Origin: Bacteroidia bacterium
GTDB taxonomy: Bacteria > Bacteroidota > Bacteroidia > Bacteroidales > Paludibacteraceae
NCBI GenBank assembly: GCA_009930305.1
Contig: RZYM01000004.1
Span: 1-64,000 of the forward strand
DNA length: 64,000 nt
Direction of reading: 5' to 3'
Numbering within the stretch: position 1 is the stretch's first letter; each line of letters opens with the position of its first letter. Position numbers and translations under genes: made by a program. Below, one piece after another: positions 18,064-27,461 of the stretch. The notes beneath the pieces were generated by a model that was not told where the DNA came from, did not search any database, and saw nothing but the letters and a program-made list of their open reading frames with translations.

Positions 18064-18139
18064 ATAAAATCTCACAAGACAATAGTCTGTAAGTTAAAAT
18101 GGTCGCCGATTATTAAACGTATCAACCTCCAATATCGTG

Positions 18140-18147
18140 CAAATATA
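18140..18147 (-). promoter_or_regulatory. Candidate -7 element for the porP-K-L-M-N operon
   Basis: The minus strand reads TATATTTG (TAnnTTTG consensus) about 75 bases before the porP start, in the only gap upstream of the operon. No convincing -33 TTTG lies at 19-21 bases. Confidence 0.4.
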
Positions 18148-18179
18148 CTAAGTTTTTATGAATTCTTAGCTTTTGGCTA

Positions 18180-18401
18180 TCAATATTCGTCTTCGTTAAA
18201 GAAAAAATCTTCTTTACTTGGATAATCGGGCCAAATATCTTCTATGGTTTCATAAACCTCACCTTCGTCTTCTATTTCTTGCAAATTTTCTATTACTTCC
18301 AATGGTGCACCCGAACGAACTGCGAAATCGATCAACTCGTCTTTTGTAGCTGGCCATGGTGCGTCTTCCAATTTTGATGCCAATTCTAATGTCCAATACA
18401 T
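18180..18401 (-). CDS. DUF2795 family small protein
   Basis: 73 residues, acidic, without signal peptide. It has the DUF2795 pattern: MYWTLELASKLEDAPWPATK then DELIDFAVRSGAPLEVIENL, and a Glu/Asp-rich tail. The function is not known; the fold is thought to be a small helical domain. It lies between the cobalamin adenosyltransferase gene (108-base gap) and porP (about 120-base gap), same strand, and is probably its own short unit. Confidence 0.85.
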   Translation of the reverse strand: MYWTLELASKLEDAPWPATKDELIDFAVRSGAPLEVIENLQEIEDEGEVYETIEDIWPDYPSKEDFFFNEDEY

Positions 18402-18509
18402 GATTGTCGAAATTTAATGTGAACAATGAAAAAAAGCATTATTCTGCTATCAGCGCACAAAGATAGCTAAATTTTCAATTCTAACAAGTGTAGACGTGTT
18501 TTTTTGCTT

Positions 18510-19013
18510 TTAGTATGTAATTTTTCTACCAAGTACAAAAAAATAGTCAGACAAACGATTGATATATATTGCTGCTGCGGTTTGGAATTCTGCTAATTGG
18601 AGGTCATTTATCCTTCTTTCGGCGCGTCTACATATTGTTCTGCAAATGTTTGTGACAGCGTTGGATTTGTTGTCTCCCGGAATTAAAAAATCAGTAATAG
18701 GTGGAAGCGTTTGTTCGTATTCGTCTATCTTATTTTCCAAGAACTGAATGTTTTTTATATCAAAACTATTGTTTTTTGCAATTTCCGGGTCGTCAGTTGC
18801 AAAAATACAATTAATACCGACTAATGTTTTTTGTATATGTGTAAGTTCGTTTTTATAATTGTCGAGTCCTTGTTGGTTCTTTAGTAACCCGATGAACGAA
18901 CTTAACTCATCTAAAGTTCCATATATTTCAAGGTGAACATCATTCTTTCGAACTCGCTTTCCGCCGATCAAACTAGTTGTGCCTTGATCTCCTGTTTTTG
19001 TATATACTTTCAT
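18510..19013 (-). CDS. PduO-type cob(I)alamin adenosyltransferase
   Basis: 167 residues. It transfers the adenosyl group of ATP to cob(I)alamin, making coenzyme B12. Family motifs: N-terminal ATP site KVYTKTGDQGTTSLIGGKRV, YGTLDELSSFIGL, ICRRAERRINDL with the conserved arginines, and C-terminal YINRLSDYFFVLGRK. Its ATG overlaps the stop of the upstream methyltransferase (TAATG), so it is translated in the hflX-DUF4954-methyltransferase run. It fits the B12 uptake locus at 59.6-63 kb. Confidence 0.93.
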   Translation of the reverse strand: MKVYTKTGDQGTTSLIGGKRVRKNDVHLEIYGTLDELSSFIGLLKNQQGLDNYKNELTHIQKTLVGINCIFATDDPEIAKNNSFDIKNIQFLENKIDEYEQTLPPITDFLIPGDNKSNAVTNICRTICRRAERRINDLQLAEFQTAAAIYINRLSDYFFVLGRKITY

Positions 19014-19798
19014 TAGTACTTAATTTTGTAGTTATGTTTGTTTAATTCAGGATTAAAAAAGACAATGCCCATTGAGAATAAATCTATTGTAACGACCGAT
19101 TTAGAATTTCTGCAAATATATTTCCATGCTTTGTCCATTCCATCAGACCAATGTATATCGTCAAATATGAATATACTATTTTTATTGGCTTTTGATAAAC
19201 ATTGTTCAAAATAGTTTATTGTAGAAACTTCTTGATGATTTGCATCAAAGAAAGCCAAGTCGATTGTCGGCATTTGTTTTAGCGCATCACTTAAAGTATT
19301 GTCTATATTTCCGGTTATAATGTTAACGTTGCTTAATTTTGCATTTTTTATATTAGTCTTTGCAATATTAGCGGTTTCAGGGCATCCTTCGAGTGATATG
19401 ATTTTACTATTGTGATCTGCCATTCCTAAATACATAGTTGTCGTACCTAGCGAAGTGCCTAATTCCAATATGTTTTTTGCTTTTGCAAAGACTGCGATAC
19501 GGAATATCAGTTGTGAATCTTTTTTGTTTTTGGAACTGATTTTTGCTATTTTACAAATTTGTTTTTTGCATGATTTGCCTGTTCCGTAATCTGTAATATT
19601 AATGTATGATTTATCACGAAGTAGGTTCTGTCTGATGCGCTCAATAGTGTGATACGAATAATAAGGTAAGCACTCTTCAATAACTTCGGTTAAGAAATAA
19701 TATACAAAAGGAGAGTGTATACCAAACCCGCCTTTAGGCAATGCGGAAAAGTAATATTTTATGTATCTGTATATTAAGTTCAGCTTGTCTTTTATCAT
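19013..19798 (-). CDS. Class I SAM-dependent methyltransferase, O-methyltransferase-like
   Basis: 261 residues. The SAM-binding core is at ~110-200: NILELGTSLGTTTMYLGMAD (motif I), IISLEGCPETANIAKTN, and MPTIDLAFFDANHQEV, followed by IFIFDDIHWSDGM. The N-terminal segment GFGIHSPFVYYFLTEVIEE is typical of a Bacteroidetes group of unknown substrate. It overlaps the DUF4954 gene upstream by ATGA and the adenosyltransferase downstream by TAATG. The substrate cannot be told from sequence. Confidence 0.85.
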   Translation of the reverse strand: MIKDKLNLIYRYIKYYFSALPKGGFGIHSPFVYYFLTEVIEECLPYYSYHTIERIRQNLLRDKSYINITDYGTGKSCKKQICKIAKISSKNKKDSQLIFRIAVFAKAKNILELGTSLGTTTMYLGMADHNSKIISLEGCPETANIAKTNIKNAKLSNVNIITGNIDNTLSDALKQMPTIDLAFFDANHQEVSTINYFEQCLSKANKNSIFIFDDIHWSDGMDKAWKYICRNSKSVVTIDLFSMGIVFFNPELNKHNYKIKY

Positions 19799-21783
19799 GC
19801 CAAAGGTAAAATACGATTAATTAGTTCTTGACCCAATTCGGTTTTTACTTTAATATGATTCTGCACTTCCATTACAAATGGATTTTCTTCGAAGACTCCA
19901 CGTACATTCGCAAAATCTTTTTGTTTTACTTCTTCGTCACCATCTGCACCAAAACCGGTTTTTGATATAAGGTCGAATTCTTTTTTTGCATCTTCGTAGA
20001 GTAATTTATCTAAATCAGTTACGCTTTTTGTCCATGACTCTACGCATTTAATAATATCTTGAATAGTAAATTCGGTGTATGGCTTATTTAAAGACTCTTC
20101 CAGTTTTTCTAAAGCCCATGTCCATTCATAACTATAATAATTTGAATGAATGTCTTTAAAATGTCTATTTATACTGTCGATGTTATCTATAATGCCTGAT
20201 TCTATATCATTCATAAATTGAGATATCTCACTCTTAGGAGCTATAAGTCCGGAAATATCAACCCATGTACCACTACCTATTGATGTGTCTGGTTTTAACC
20301 GTTCGCGTATTTCCTTTATAGACTTGAATGAGGTTCCTTCCAAGCGTTTTATTAATGAATTTCCTAAAAATTTGTCTATAGCCATTTGATAGTATATTAA
20401 ACCCTTACGCAATGCTTGATTTTTCATAAACGCGCTTTGGTACGAATATGTTTCCGATGTTTCACCAGATAGTTTTTGTAAAGTTTTGAGAATATCAATG
20501 CCTGCATACATTTTTTGTATTGTATATGGACTAAGTAGGTTAAAGTTTATCTGATCTAATTTTTCAGAGTCTTTTCTGCGATCGCGCTTAGGCCATTTTT
20601 GTGCATCACGTATAGTACCTACACTTCGTAAGTTAACGCCTGGAACTATATAACTGCTATTGTCAATTTCTATTAAGTATGAAAAAGGCAGATTCGATGT
20701 ATCAGAATGTTGGTAGTGCCTTCCTATAACTAAAGAGAATGCTCCGATTTTTGCAGGCCATAAAATATATGAGTCGCTTGTAGTTTTTGATCCGCGTTCT
20801 ACAACTCCTTGATGTATAGGTCCTAACTTGTACATGTGATTACTTTGGTTAGATCCGCTTCCTGCATTTAGGAAAGAAAACATTCCGGCGATTAGTAGAC
20901 TTGATTTGTGATGGGTAACTGTAAATGGACCTCCAAATATGGCGCATGCTTCTCCATGAAAGCCTTGACTATTACAAAAGTAAACAGAATCGTATATTGA
21001 AAAGTGTTTACTTATTTGAACACCTTGTCCGATAAATGAATTTTCAACAAGTGATGCATCCGTTATTTGTGATCCGGAAGAAAATATAAAGTTCTTGGCG
21101 ATTACGCTTTGTCCCACTAATATAGGATCTGATTCGTTGCTATTTATACTTCCGTTAATTAGTGAACTTGCGCCTTCTATATATGCGTAATCACCGATTT
21201 TTGTATCTTTAATTTTACCAACACTTATAATATGAACATTCTTGCCTATGTATCCAACTTTAGAACTTATATCTTTTGAGTATTTACGAATAATATTTTG
21301 TAAGGCACTAATAGTTTTATTGCGATGTCTGTATAGTGCCATGATATATGCTAAATGCGAACTTAGCTTATCTGTGATTAGTATTTCTCTACCACCACCT
21401 TCATTTAAAATAGCCACTTCTGTGCCGTTTCCGAATGAGGTAGTTCCTGTTGTTGTAATAAGCTCAGTGTTTTCAATGTAAGTATTTTCGTCAATTTCGT
21501 AGTTTGCAATATATCTGTTTATTTTACCTATAAATACATTATCGTGAATATTGCAATTAAATATAGTAGCATGGTGTATGCCGGTATGTTTTTTTATGCC
21601 TCCTTCAAGTGTAATTTCTTTATCAAAAATACCTAATTTGATATCTCCTGAGAAATGCACGTGTTGAATGTTGCAAGGAGAGAATTTTTCTTTCACTGAG
21701 ATTCGAGACCAATCATCACAAGTGCATGATTGCGAAATAAGTGTCTCTATTTCTTTAGTTGATAACGATCTGTAATTTTCCAT
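19795..21783 (-). CDS. DUF4954 family protein with left-handed beta-helix
   Basis: 662 residues, cytosolic. Residues ~45-360 contain hexapeptide-like repeats of a left-handed beta-helix (VGYIGKNVHIISVGKIKDTK, IGDYAYIEGASSLINGS, ASLVENSFIGQGVQISKHFS), as in acyl- and nucleotidyl-transferases, plus the conserved block FHGEACAIFGGPFTVTHHKS. The C-terminal ~270 residues are helical. The whole matches the DUF4954 family common in Bacteroidetes. The reaction is unknown; a sugar-nucleotide or acyl transferase is conceivable from the fold. It starts 21 bases after hflX. Confidence 0.85.
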   Translation of the reverse strand: MENYRSLSTKEIETLISQSCTCDDWSRISVKEKFSPCNIQHVHFSGDIKLGIFDKEITLEGGIKKHTGIHHATIFNCNIHDNVFIGKINRYIANYEIDENTYIENTELITTTGTTSFGNGTEVAILNEGGGREILITDKLSSHLAYIMALYRHRNKTISALQNIIRKYSKDISSKVGYIGKNVHIISVGKIKDTKIGDYAYIEGASSLINGSINSNESDPILVGQSVIAKNFIFSSGSQITDASLVENSFIGQGVQISKHFSIYDSVYFCNSQGFHGEACAIFGGPFTVTHHKSSLLIAGMFSFLNAGSGSNQSNHMYKLGPIHQGVVERGSKTTSDSYILWPAKIGAFSLVIGRHYQHSDTSNLPFSYLIEIDNSSYIVPGVNLRSVGTIRDAQKWPKRDRRKDSEKLDQINFNLLSPYTIQKMYAGIDILKTLQKLSGETSETYSYQSAFMKNQALRKGLIYYQMAIDKFLGNSLIKRLEGTSFKSIKEIRERLKPDTSIGSGTWVDISGLIAPKSEISQFMNDIESGIIDNIDSINRHFKDIHSNYYSYEWTWALEKLEESLNKPYTEFTIQDIIKCVESWTKSVTDLDKLLYEDAKKEFDLISKTGFGADGDEEVKQKDFANVRGVFEENPFVMEVQNHIKVKTELGQELINRILPLA

Positions 21784-21804
21784 ATGCCAAGTGTGATTAA
21801 TAGT

Positions 21805-23010
21805 TTATTGCTCTTCGTAATTTTCAAATAAAAAGTCATTGTATGGAAACCTTGTTGTATGAATTACTTTAACTCGTTCGTACAATAGTTGTTTTAGTTC
21901 GTCAATGTTGGTTCTGTCTTTAGCTGAAATAAATATGCAATTCTCTTTCAGTTTTGACATCCATGTTGAACGTAGTTCATCCAACGAAATATTTTCGCGG
22001 TTTATCGGGGTTAAATCATCTTTTCCTTTTGGTTGATATTCGAAAGCATCGATTTTGTTAAAGACCATTATTACAGGTTTGTCTTGACAATCAATGTCAT
22101 GCAATGTGTTTTCAACTACCTGTATCTGTTCTTCAAAAGATGAATGCGAAATGTCAACGACGTGAATTAGAATATCTGCTTCACGAACTTCGTCTAATGT
22201 AGATTTGAATGATTCTATTAGATCATGAGGTAATTTGCGAATAAATCCTACCGTATCTGATAGTAAAAATGGAAGATTACCGATTATTACCTTTCTTACT
22301 GTGGTATCGAGGGTTGCAAATAATTTATTTTCTGCAAGTACGTCAGATTTGCCTAGTAGGTTCATCATTGTTGATTTGCCTACATTTGTGTATCCGACTA
22401 ATGCTACACGTACTAATTTTCCTCTATTTTTTCTTTGAATGCTTTTTGTCTTATCTATGTGTACCAGTTCCTGCTTTAGAAGAGATATCTTGTTTAGTAA
22501 TATTTTTCTATCGGTTTCAATTTGTGTTTCACCCGGTCCTCTCATTCCAATACCGCCACGTTGTCTATCGAGGTGTGTCCATAAACGTGTAAGTCTTGGT
22601 AACATATATCTGCATTGGGCAAGTTCTACTTGAGTTTTTGCGTGTGCTGTTTGTGCTCTTTGTGCAAAAATATCAAGTATTAGATTCGTTCTGTCTAAAA
22701 TCTTAATACGTAATTCCGATTCTAGGTTTCTGAGTTGTGCCGGAGAAAGTTCGTCATCAAATATTGCCAAACTAATGTCGTTCTCATTTACATATAACTG
22801 TATTTCTTGTAATTTTCCGGCACCTACAAATGTTCTTGTATTTGCGTAATCTAATCTTTGAAAAAATTTTTTAGAGATGACCGCACCTGCTGTATCTGCC
22901 AAAAAAGCCAATTCATCAAGGTATTCAATAGCCTTACGTTCAGGTTGTTGTGGAGTTATTAAACCTACAAGTATGGCATGTTCTTGGTATGTGTCAGAGT
23001 CTATAGTCAT
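21805..23010 (-). CDS. hflX: GTPase HflX
   Basis: 401 residues from ATG 23008-23010. Ribosome-associated GTPase that splits stalled ribosomes. The HflX N-terminal domain includes FVGAGKLQEIQLYVNENDIS and LSPAQLRNLESEL, then RQRGGIGMRGPGETQIETDR, and the G domain has G1 VALVGYTNVGKST, G3 DTVGF, G4 NKID and a SAK-type G5 (ISAKDRTN). The longer frame from 23046 begins inside the terminator of tonB and is rejected. It heads the run hflX-DUF4954-methyltransferase-adenosyltransferase. Confidence 0.95.
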   Translation of the reverse strand: MTIDSDTYQEHAILVGLITPQQPERKAIEYLDELAFLADTAGAVISKKFFQRLDYANTRTFVGAGKLQEIQLYVNENDISLAIFDDELSPAQLRNLESELRIKILDRTNLILDIFAQRAQTAHAKTQVELAQCRYMLPRLTRLWTHLDRQRGGIGMRGPGETQIETDRKILLNKISLLKQELVHIDKTKSIQRKNRGKLVRVALVGYTNVGKSTMMNLLGKSDVLAENKLFATLDTTVRKVIIGNLPFLLSDTVGFIRKLPHDLIESFKSTLDEVREADILIHVVDISHSSFEEQIQVVENTLHDIDCQDKPVIMVFNKIDAFEYQPKGKDDLTPINRENISLDELRSTWMSKLKENCIFISAKDRTNIDELKQLLYERVKVIHTTRFPYNDFLFENYEEQ

Positions 23011-23031
23011 TATGTATAGTTTGCTATTTTT

Positions 23032-23058
23032 AAAAAAAGCCTCCAAAATGAAGGCTTT
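23032..23058 (-). terminator. Intrinsic terminator after tonB
   Basis: On the minus strand: AAAAGCCTTC, loop ATTTT, then GGAGGCTTTTTTT, a GC-containing stem with a T tract, 26 bases after the tonB stop. It overlaps the false N-terminal extension of hflX and so decides that gene's start. Confidence 0.85.
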
Positions 23059-23083
23059 TCAGATAACTATGTAAGATGCTTCT

Positions 23084-23773
23084 TTACAATTTAAATCTAA
23101 TCGGTAAGGTGTATTTAACGCGAACATTTTTACCACCTTGTTTACCGGGAGTCCATGGAGGCATTGATTTTATAACTCTGATAGCTTCTGCATCCAAACT
23201 AGCTTCAACACCACGCACAACTTCAACATCAACTATTCTTCCATCTGAATTAACAACAAATTGGCATATAACACGACCTTGAATGTTATTTTCTTGTGCT
23301 ATTAACGGATATTTGATATTCTTTACTAAATAATTATTCATTGCTTCAGCACCACCTTTAAATTCAGGCATTTTCTCAACTATTACGTGAATTTTCTTTT
23401 GATCTTCAGGCTCTTCTTCAGGAGCTGCAATAGGAGCTTGAATCTCAACACGTTTGTCTGAATTATCTTCTGTAGAGAAATCGGCAGTTTCTACTGTTTC
23501 TGTATTTTCTTTTATCTCGATAACATCACTCAATATTGTTTCTTGTTGTTGTGGAGGTGGAGGAGGTGGGGGCGTTTCACTACGGAAAGTAATGTCAACT
23601 AATTCTTCGTCTACTTGAGCAGCATCCTGTAATGCTTCTTCGTAAACGGTAACATCACTTTGAGACCATTCGAAAGCAACGAATAAGATTCCCAAAGCAA
23701 CAACTAAACCGATTATAACGGACATTATTTTTTTGTTCTCTAAATCGGCTTTCGGTGATTTTTTGATTTCCAT
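23084..23773 (-). CDS. tonB: Energy transducer TonB
   Basis: 229 residues. N-terminal cytosolic stub, one membrane helix (IMSVIIGLVVALGILFVAFE), a periplasmic Pro/Glu linker with PPPPPPP at about 68-74, and a C-terminal TonB domain (~138-229): KMPEFKGGAEAMNNYLVKNI, GRVICQFVVNSDGRIVDVEV, MPPWTPGKQGGKNVRVKYTL. It passes proton-motive energy from ExbBD to outer-membrane receptors such as those at 48-51 kb and 60-62 kb. exbB/exbD are not in this window. It is monocistronic and divergent from porQ. Confidence 0.94.
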   Translation of the reverse strand: MEIKKSPKADLENKKIMSVIIGLVVALGILFVAFEWSQSDVTVYEEALQDAAQVDEELVDITFRSETPPPPPPPQQQETILSDVIEIKENTETVETADFSTEDNSDKRVEIQAPIAAPEEEPEDQKKIHVIVEKMPEFKGGAEAMNNYLVKNIKYPLIAQENNIQGRVICQFVVNSDGRIVDVEVVRGVEASLDAEAIRVIKSMPPWTPGKQGGKNVRVKYTLPIRFKL

Positions 23774-23804
23774 ATTGTTTTAAAAAATGTTGCTAAGTTG
23801 TTCG

Positions 23805-23812
23805 CAAATGTA
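23805..23812 (-). promoter_or_regulatory. Candidate -7 element for tonB
   Basis: The minus strand reads TACATTTG, 31 bases before the tonB start. The -33 region is A-rich with no clear TTTG. The opposite strand carries TATATTTG at 23907-23914 for the divergent porQ, but only 9 bases before its ATG. Confidence 0.4.
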
Positions 23813-23923
23813 GTGTTTTTTTTTTATATGCATAGACTTTATACATAAATTTTTTTATCAAATATTTTGTTGTATCAGTTATGGTGGTTTTGTGCTAAAA
23901 AAGACGTATATTTGGGCGTTTTT

Positions 23924-24955
23924 ATGATTAGAAGAATTAGATATATATTGATTTTTGTTCTTGTTTCGGCTGTACGGATGTCGGCCCAGCAAATGGGAAC
24001 TGCGGTGAATACATTTATGGATTTTCCGGTATCTGCACACGTTGCTGCTTTAGGTGGTAATAATGTTTCTTACATTGGTAAAGATGCAATGTTTGCTGTA
24101 TCAAATCCGGCTCTATTATCAGTTAATACAGATAATCTTCTGTATCTTAATTATGCCGTATATATGGTAGGCACAGGTTATGGTTCTGCCGCTTATTCAA
24201 TGAAATTTAGTGATAAAGATGCATTCTCTGTAGGATTTCAATTTGCTCAATATGGAAATATGGAAGGTTACGACGAAACGGAAGCCTATACAGGTAATTT
24301 CTCTGCGAATGATTTTGCATTAAATGCGACATATTCCAGGTATCTAAATAAGTATTTTACCATTGGTTTAACGGCAAAACCTGTTTTAAATACTTATGAA
24401 AGATATACTTCTTTCTCATTAGGAGTTGATCTAGGTGTTCAGTTTGTAGATACAGCAAGCATGGTTTCATTGGGTTTGGCAGTGCGAAATTTTGGTGGAC
24501 AAATAGCCGGTCCTGAAGATGTTATAATGACAAGTAAATGGATGCCTATTAATGTTACATTAGGTTTGACTAAAAGGTTTATGCATGCGCCGTTTGCTCT
24601 TCATCTGACATTGCAAAATTTACAGAAATGGGATTATGATTATGCAACAAATTCGTATGAAGAGAATGCCGGTAAAGTTAATGCAGGTCTGATGATAGGA
24701 AAGAAATTTATTGTAGGTGTAGATGTCATTCCGCGCTCTGAAAAATTCTGGATAGGTATATCTTATAATTTCGATCGAGGTTTAAGTTTGGGAAATCCTT
24801 ACGTTTTCTCACTCTCGGGTTTGTCGGCAGGTGCGGGTTTACGGTTATATATGTTCCAAATAGGTGTAGGCGTTGCATTTTATAGCACGGCAGCTGTAAC
24901 AGGGCATTTTTCGGTTGCTATGGATATTAATGGATTCAATAAAAAGAAATTATAG
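23924..24955 (+). CDS. porQ: T9SS protein PorQ
   Basis: 343 residues from ATG 23924, giving signal peptide MIRRIRYILIFVLVSAVRMSAQ; the longer frame from 23867 has a poor N-terminus. The mature protein begins GTAVNTFMDFPVSAHVAALG and shows FadL-like barrel strands (SVGFQFAQYGNMEGYDETEA, NVTLGLTKRFMHAPFALHLT). PorQ is an outer-membrane barrel of the T9SS attachment complex, which anchors A-LPS-linked cargo to the surface. It is followed directly by cmk and ispH, the order known for porQ in Porphyromonas. Confidence 0.9.
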   Translation: MIRRIRYILIFVLVSAVRMSAQQMGTAVNTFMDFPVSAHVAALGGNNVSYIGKDAMFAVSNPALLSVNTDNLLYLNYAVYMVGTGYGSAAYSMKFSDKDAFSVGFQFAQYGNMEGYDETEAYTGNFSANDFALNATYSRYLNKYFTIGLTAKPVLNTYERYTSFSLGVDLGVQFVDTASMVSLGLAVRNFGGQIAGPEDVIMTSKWMPINVTLGLTKRFMHAPFALHLTLQNLQKWDYDYATNSYEENAGKVNAGLMIGKKFIVGVDVIPRSEKFWIGISYNFDRGLSLGNPYVFSLSGLSAGAGLRLYMFQIGVGVAFYSTAAVTGHFSVAMDINGFNKKKL

Positions 24956-24956
24956 T

Positions 24957-25640
24957 ATGAAACGTATTACTATAGCTGTTGATGGATATTCTTCTTGTGG
25001 AAAAAGTACCATGGCTAAGTATATGGCAAAGACTTTAGCTTATACATATGTTGATACAGGTGCTATGTATCGATCAATAGCTTTGTATGCAATAAGGAAT
25101 AAATTAGTTAATGACTCTATTATTAATGAGGATCATTTACATGCAGAAATATCTAAAATTGAATTGAGTTTTGATTCAAAAGGAAATGTATTGTTGAATG
25201 GTGAAGATGTGTCGGGTGAAATCCGCAGTTTAGAAGTTTCTCGTTATGTGAGTTATATTAGTGCATTGCCATTTGTTCGTTCAAGAATGGTTGAATTACA
25301 ACGTAAAATGGGTAAAAACGGCGGTGTGGTTATGGATGGTAGAGATATAGGTACTGTTGTATTTCCCAATGCAGAATTGAAAATATTTGTAACTGCCGAT
25401 GCAGATGTCCGTGCAAAGAGGCGTTTTGACGAAATGAAGTCTAATTCTCAACTTGCATCATACGAAGATATACTTGAAAATATCAAGCAACGTGATTACA
25501 TGGATGAACATAGGCAAGAAAGCCCTCTTAGAAAAGCTGATGATGCAATAGTACTTGATAATAGTAATATGAGTATTGAAGAACAGAATAGTTGGTTAAT
25601 GGCTAGATATGCAGAAAAGTGTAAAAATAGAAATAGATGA
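24957..25640 (+). CDS. cmk: (d)CMP kinase
   Basis: 227 residues from ATG 24957, one base after the porQ stop. It phosphorylates CMP/dCMP with ATP. Motifs: P-loop AVDGYSSCGKSTMAKYMA, YVDTGAMYRSIALYAI, and GVVMDGRDIGTVVFPNAELK; the C-terminus has IKQRDYMDEHRQESPLRKAD as in bacterial Cmk. The frame can be extended to 24915 but that lies inside porQ. It overlaps ispH by 32 bases, so translation is coupled. Confidence 0.95.
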   Translation: MKRITIAVDGYSSCGKSTMAKYMAKTLAYTYVDTGAMYRSIALYAIRNKLVNDSIINEDHLHAEISKIELSFDSKGNVLLNGEDVSGEIRSLEVSRYVSYISALPFVRSRMVELQRKMGKNGGVVMDGRDIGTVVFPNAELKIFVTADADVRAKRRFDEMKSNSQLASYEDILENIKQRDYMDEHRQESPLRKADDAIVLDNSNMSIEEQNSWLMARYAEKCKNRNR

Positions 25641-26493
25641 TGATTCAGGTTTTTGCTTTGGAGTAGTAACAGCTATTGGTAAGGCTGAATCTGAATTGAA
25701 GGATGGAAATGAGTTATATTGTTTAGGCGATATAGTTCATAATGGTGAAGAGATTGATCGTTTGGCTAAAATGGGTTTGCAGGTAATTGACCATGCCGAT
25801 TTATCGCATCTTAAGAATGCAAAAGTTTTACTTAGGGCCCATGGAGAGCCGCCATCAACATATAAAACAGCATTGGATAATGGAATTACAATTGTAGATG
25901 CTACATGTCCTGTGGTTTTGCGTTTGCAACAAAAGATTCGTAAGGCTTACGAGGAGCATCCTGACAGCGAAATTGTGATATATGGTAAAGCAGGTCATGC
26001 GGAGGTTAATGGTCTGGTAGGTCAAACTAAAGGAACGGCAAAAGTTGTAGAGTCGTTATCTGATATTGATTTGATTGATTTTAGCAGGAATATTTTGTTA
26101 TTCTCTCAAACGACTAAATCAATAGATGGGTATGCCACTCTAATAGAGGAGATTAAAAAGCGTAAATCAAAGGGAACAGAATTTACGGCATATGATACAA
26201 TTTGTAGGCAGGTGTCTAACAGAATGGGAAAAATAAAGCAATTTGCTAAATCTCACGATTTAGTTTTGTTTGTAGGAGGGGCAAAGAGTTCTAACGCCAA
26301 GGTGTTATTCGAAGTGTGTAAACAAGCGAATCATAATAGCTTTTTTGTTTCGTCAACTAATGATGTACAAAAAGAATATTTAATAGGTAATATAGAAACT
26401 ATAGGAATTTGTGGCGCGACCTCTACTCCTAAGTGGCAAATGGAAGAAATTAAACGTAAACTTTTAACTATAATACAATCATGTATCAATTAA
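25609..26493 (+). CDS. ispH: 4-hydroxy-3-methylbut-2-enyl diphosphate reductase
   Basis: 294 residues. Last step of the MEP isoprenoid pathway, giving IPP and DMAPP with a 4Fe-4S cluster. Cluster cysteines lie in [25 protein letters not shown] and [14 protein letters not shown]; active-site elements include [20 protein letters not shown] and GGAKSSNAK. The third Cys context CRQVSNR, rather than the enterobacterial CNATQ type, is what I expect in Bacteroidetes. It supplies precursors for uppS at 11 kb. It overlaps cmk upstream and pfkA by 13 bases downstream. Confidence 0.95.
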   Translation: MQKSVKIEIDDDSGFCFGVVTAIGKAESELKDGNELYCLGDIVHNGEEIDRLAKMGLQVIDHADLSHLKNAKVLLRAHGEPPSTYKTALDNGITIVDATCPVVLRLQQKIRKAYEEHPDSEIVIYGKAGHAEVNGLVGQTKGTAKVVESLSDIDLIDFSRNILLFSQTTKSIDGYATLIEEIKKRKSKGTEFTAYDTICRQVSNRMGKIKQFAKSHDLVLFVGGAKSSNAKVLFEVCKQANHNSFFVSSTNDVQKEYLIGNIETIGICGATSTPKWQMEEIKRKLLTIIQSCIN

Positions 26494-27461
26494 AAACAAT
26501 AGGTGTGCTTACTTCAGGTGGTGATGCACCAGGTATGAATGCTGCATTACGTGCGGTAACTCGTGCGGCAATTTTTAACGGGATATCTGTAAAAGCAATA
26601 TGCAGAGGGTACAAAGGTCTTATTACCAATGAAATAATTGATTTTAAGACTCAAAATGTTAGTAATATAATACAACATGGAGGAACGATAATTAAAACTG
26701 CAAGATGTCAAGAGTTTCAAACTCTGGAGGGTAGAAGATTAGCATATGACACTTTAAAATTGCACAATATTGATGCTTTAGTTGCGTTAGGTGGTGATGG
26801 TACCTTTACCGGTGCAAAAATTTTTGCTCAAGAATATAACTTCCCCATAATAGGCGTGCCATGTACTATTGATAATGATTTATATGGAACCGACTTTACA
26901 ATAGGTTATGACACAGCACTTAACACAGTTATTGAAGCTGTTGATAAGATTCGTGATACGGCATCGTCTCACGATCGTTTATTCTTTGTTGAAGTTATGG
27001 GTCGTGATGCAGGTTTTTTAGCTTTGAATGCCGCAATTGCATCAGGTGCTGAGGCTGCCGTTATACCTGAAATAGCAATTAAAGATGATTTGCTAGGTGA
27101 AGTTATTCAGAATGGTTTTAGAAAAACCAAGAATAGTAGTATTGTACTTGTTGCTGAAAGTGAACTTACAGGAGGCGCGAATGGTGTTGCAGAACGTGTA
27201 AAACGAGAATATCCGCAATATGATGTAAGAGTTGTAATTCTGGGACACATACAACGTGGTGGCTCGCCATCTGCATCAGATCGTATATTGGCCAGCCGAA
27301 TGGGTGCTGCAGCTATCGATGCTTTATTGGAAGAACAACGCAACTTAATGATAGGTGTAGTTAATGACGCAATTGTTTACGTGCCGTTTACTAAAGCTAT
27401 CAAGGATGATAAGCCTATTGATTTAAAATTATTGCAGGTTCTTAGATCTTTGTCGATATAA
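26481..27461 (+). CDS. pfkA: ATP-dependent 6-phosphofructokinase
   Basis: 326 residues. It phosphorylates fructose-6-phosphate in glycolysis. Motifs: [27 protein letters not shown] (Gly after GGD as in ATP-dependent enzymes; pyrophosphate-dependent forms carry Asp here), [20 protein letters not shown] with the catalytic Asp, [12 protein letters not shown], and [14 protein letters not shown]. Length is typical of the single-domain bacterial enzyme. Its stop codon coincides with the start of the uvrA coding frame. Confidence 0.95.
   Translation: MYQLKTIGVLTSGGDAPGMNAALRAVTRAAIFNGISVKAICRGYKGLITNEIIDFKTQNVSNIIQHGGTIIKTARCQEFQTLEGRRLAYDTLKLHNIDALVALGGDGTFTGAKIFAQEYNFPIIGVPCTIDNDLYGTDFTIGYDTALNTVIEAVDKIRDTASSHDRLFFVEVMGRDAGFLALNAAIASGAEAAVIPEIAIKDDLLGEVIQNGFRKTKNSSIVLVAESELTGGANGVAERVKREYPQYDVRVVILGHIQRGGSPSASDRILASRMGAAAIDALLEEQRNLMIGVVNDAIVYVPFTKAIKDDKPIDLKLLQVLRSLSI

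Noticed and set aside
23011-23046. 12-residue N-terminal extension of HflX
   Set aside because: It is encoded by the tonB terminator hairpin, so it is unlikely to be translated; ATG 23010 is the better start.
23561-23578. GGN-rich run as a repeat element
   Set aside because: It encodes the poly-proline linker of TonB on the minus strand, a normal feature of that protein.
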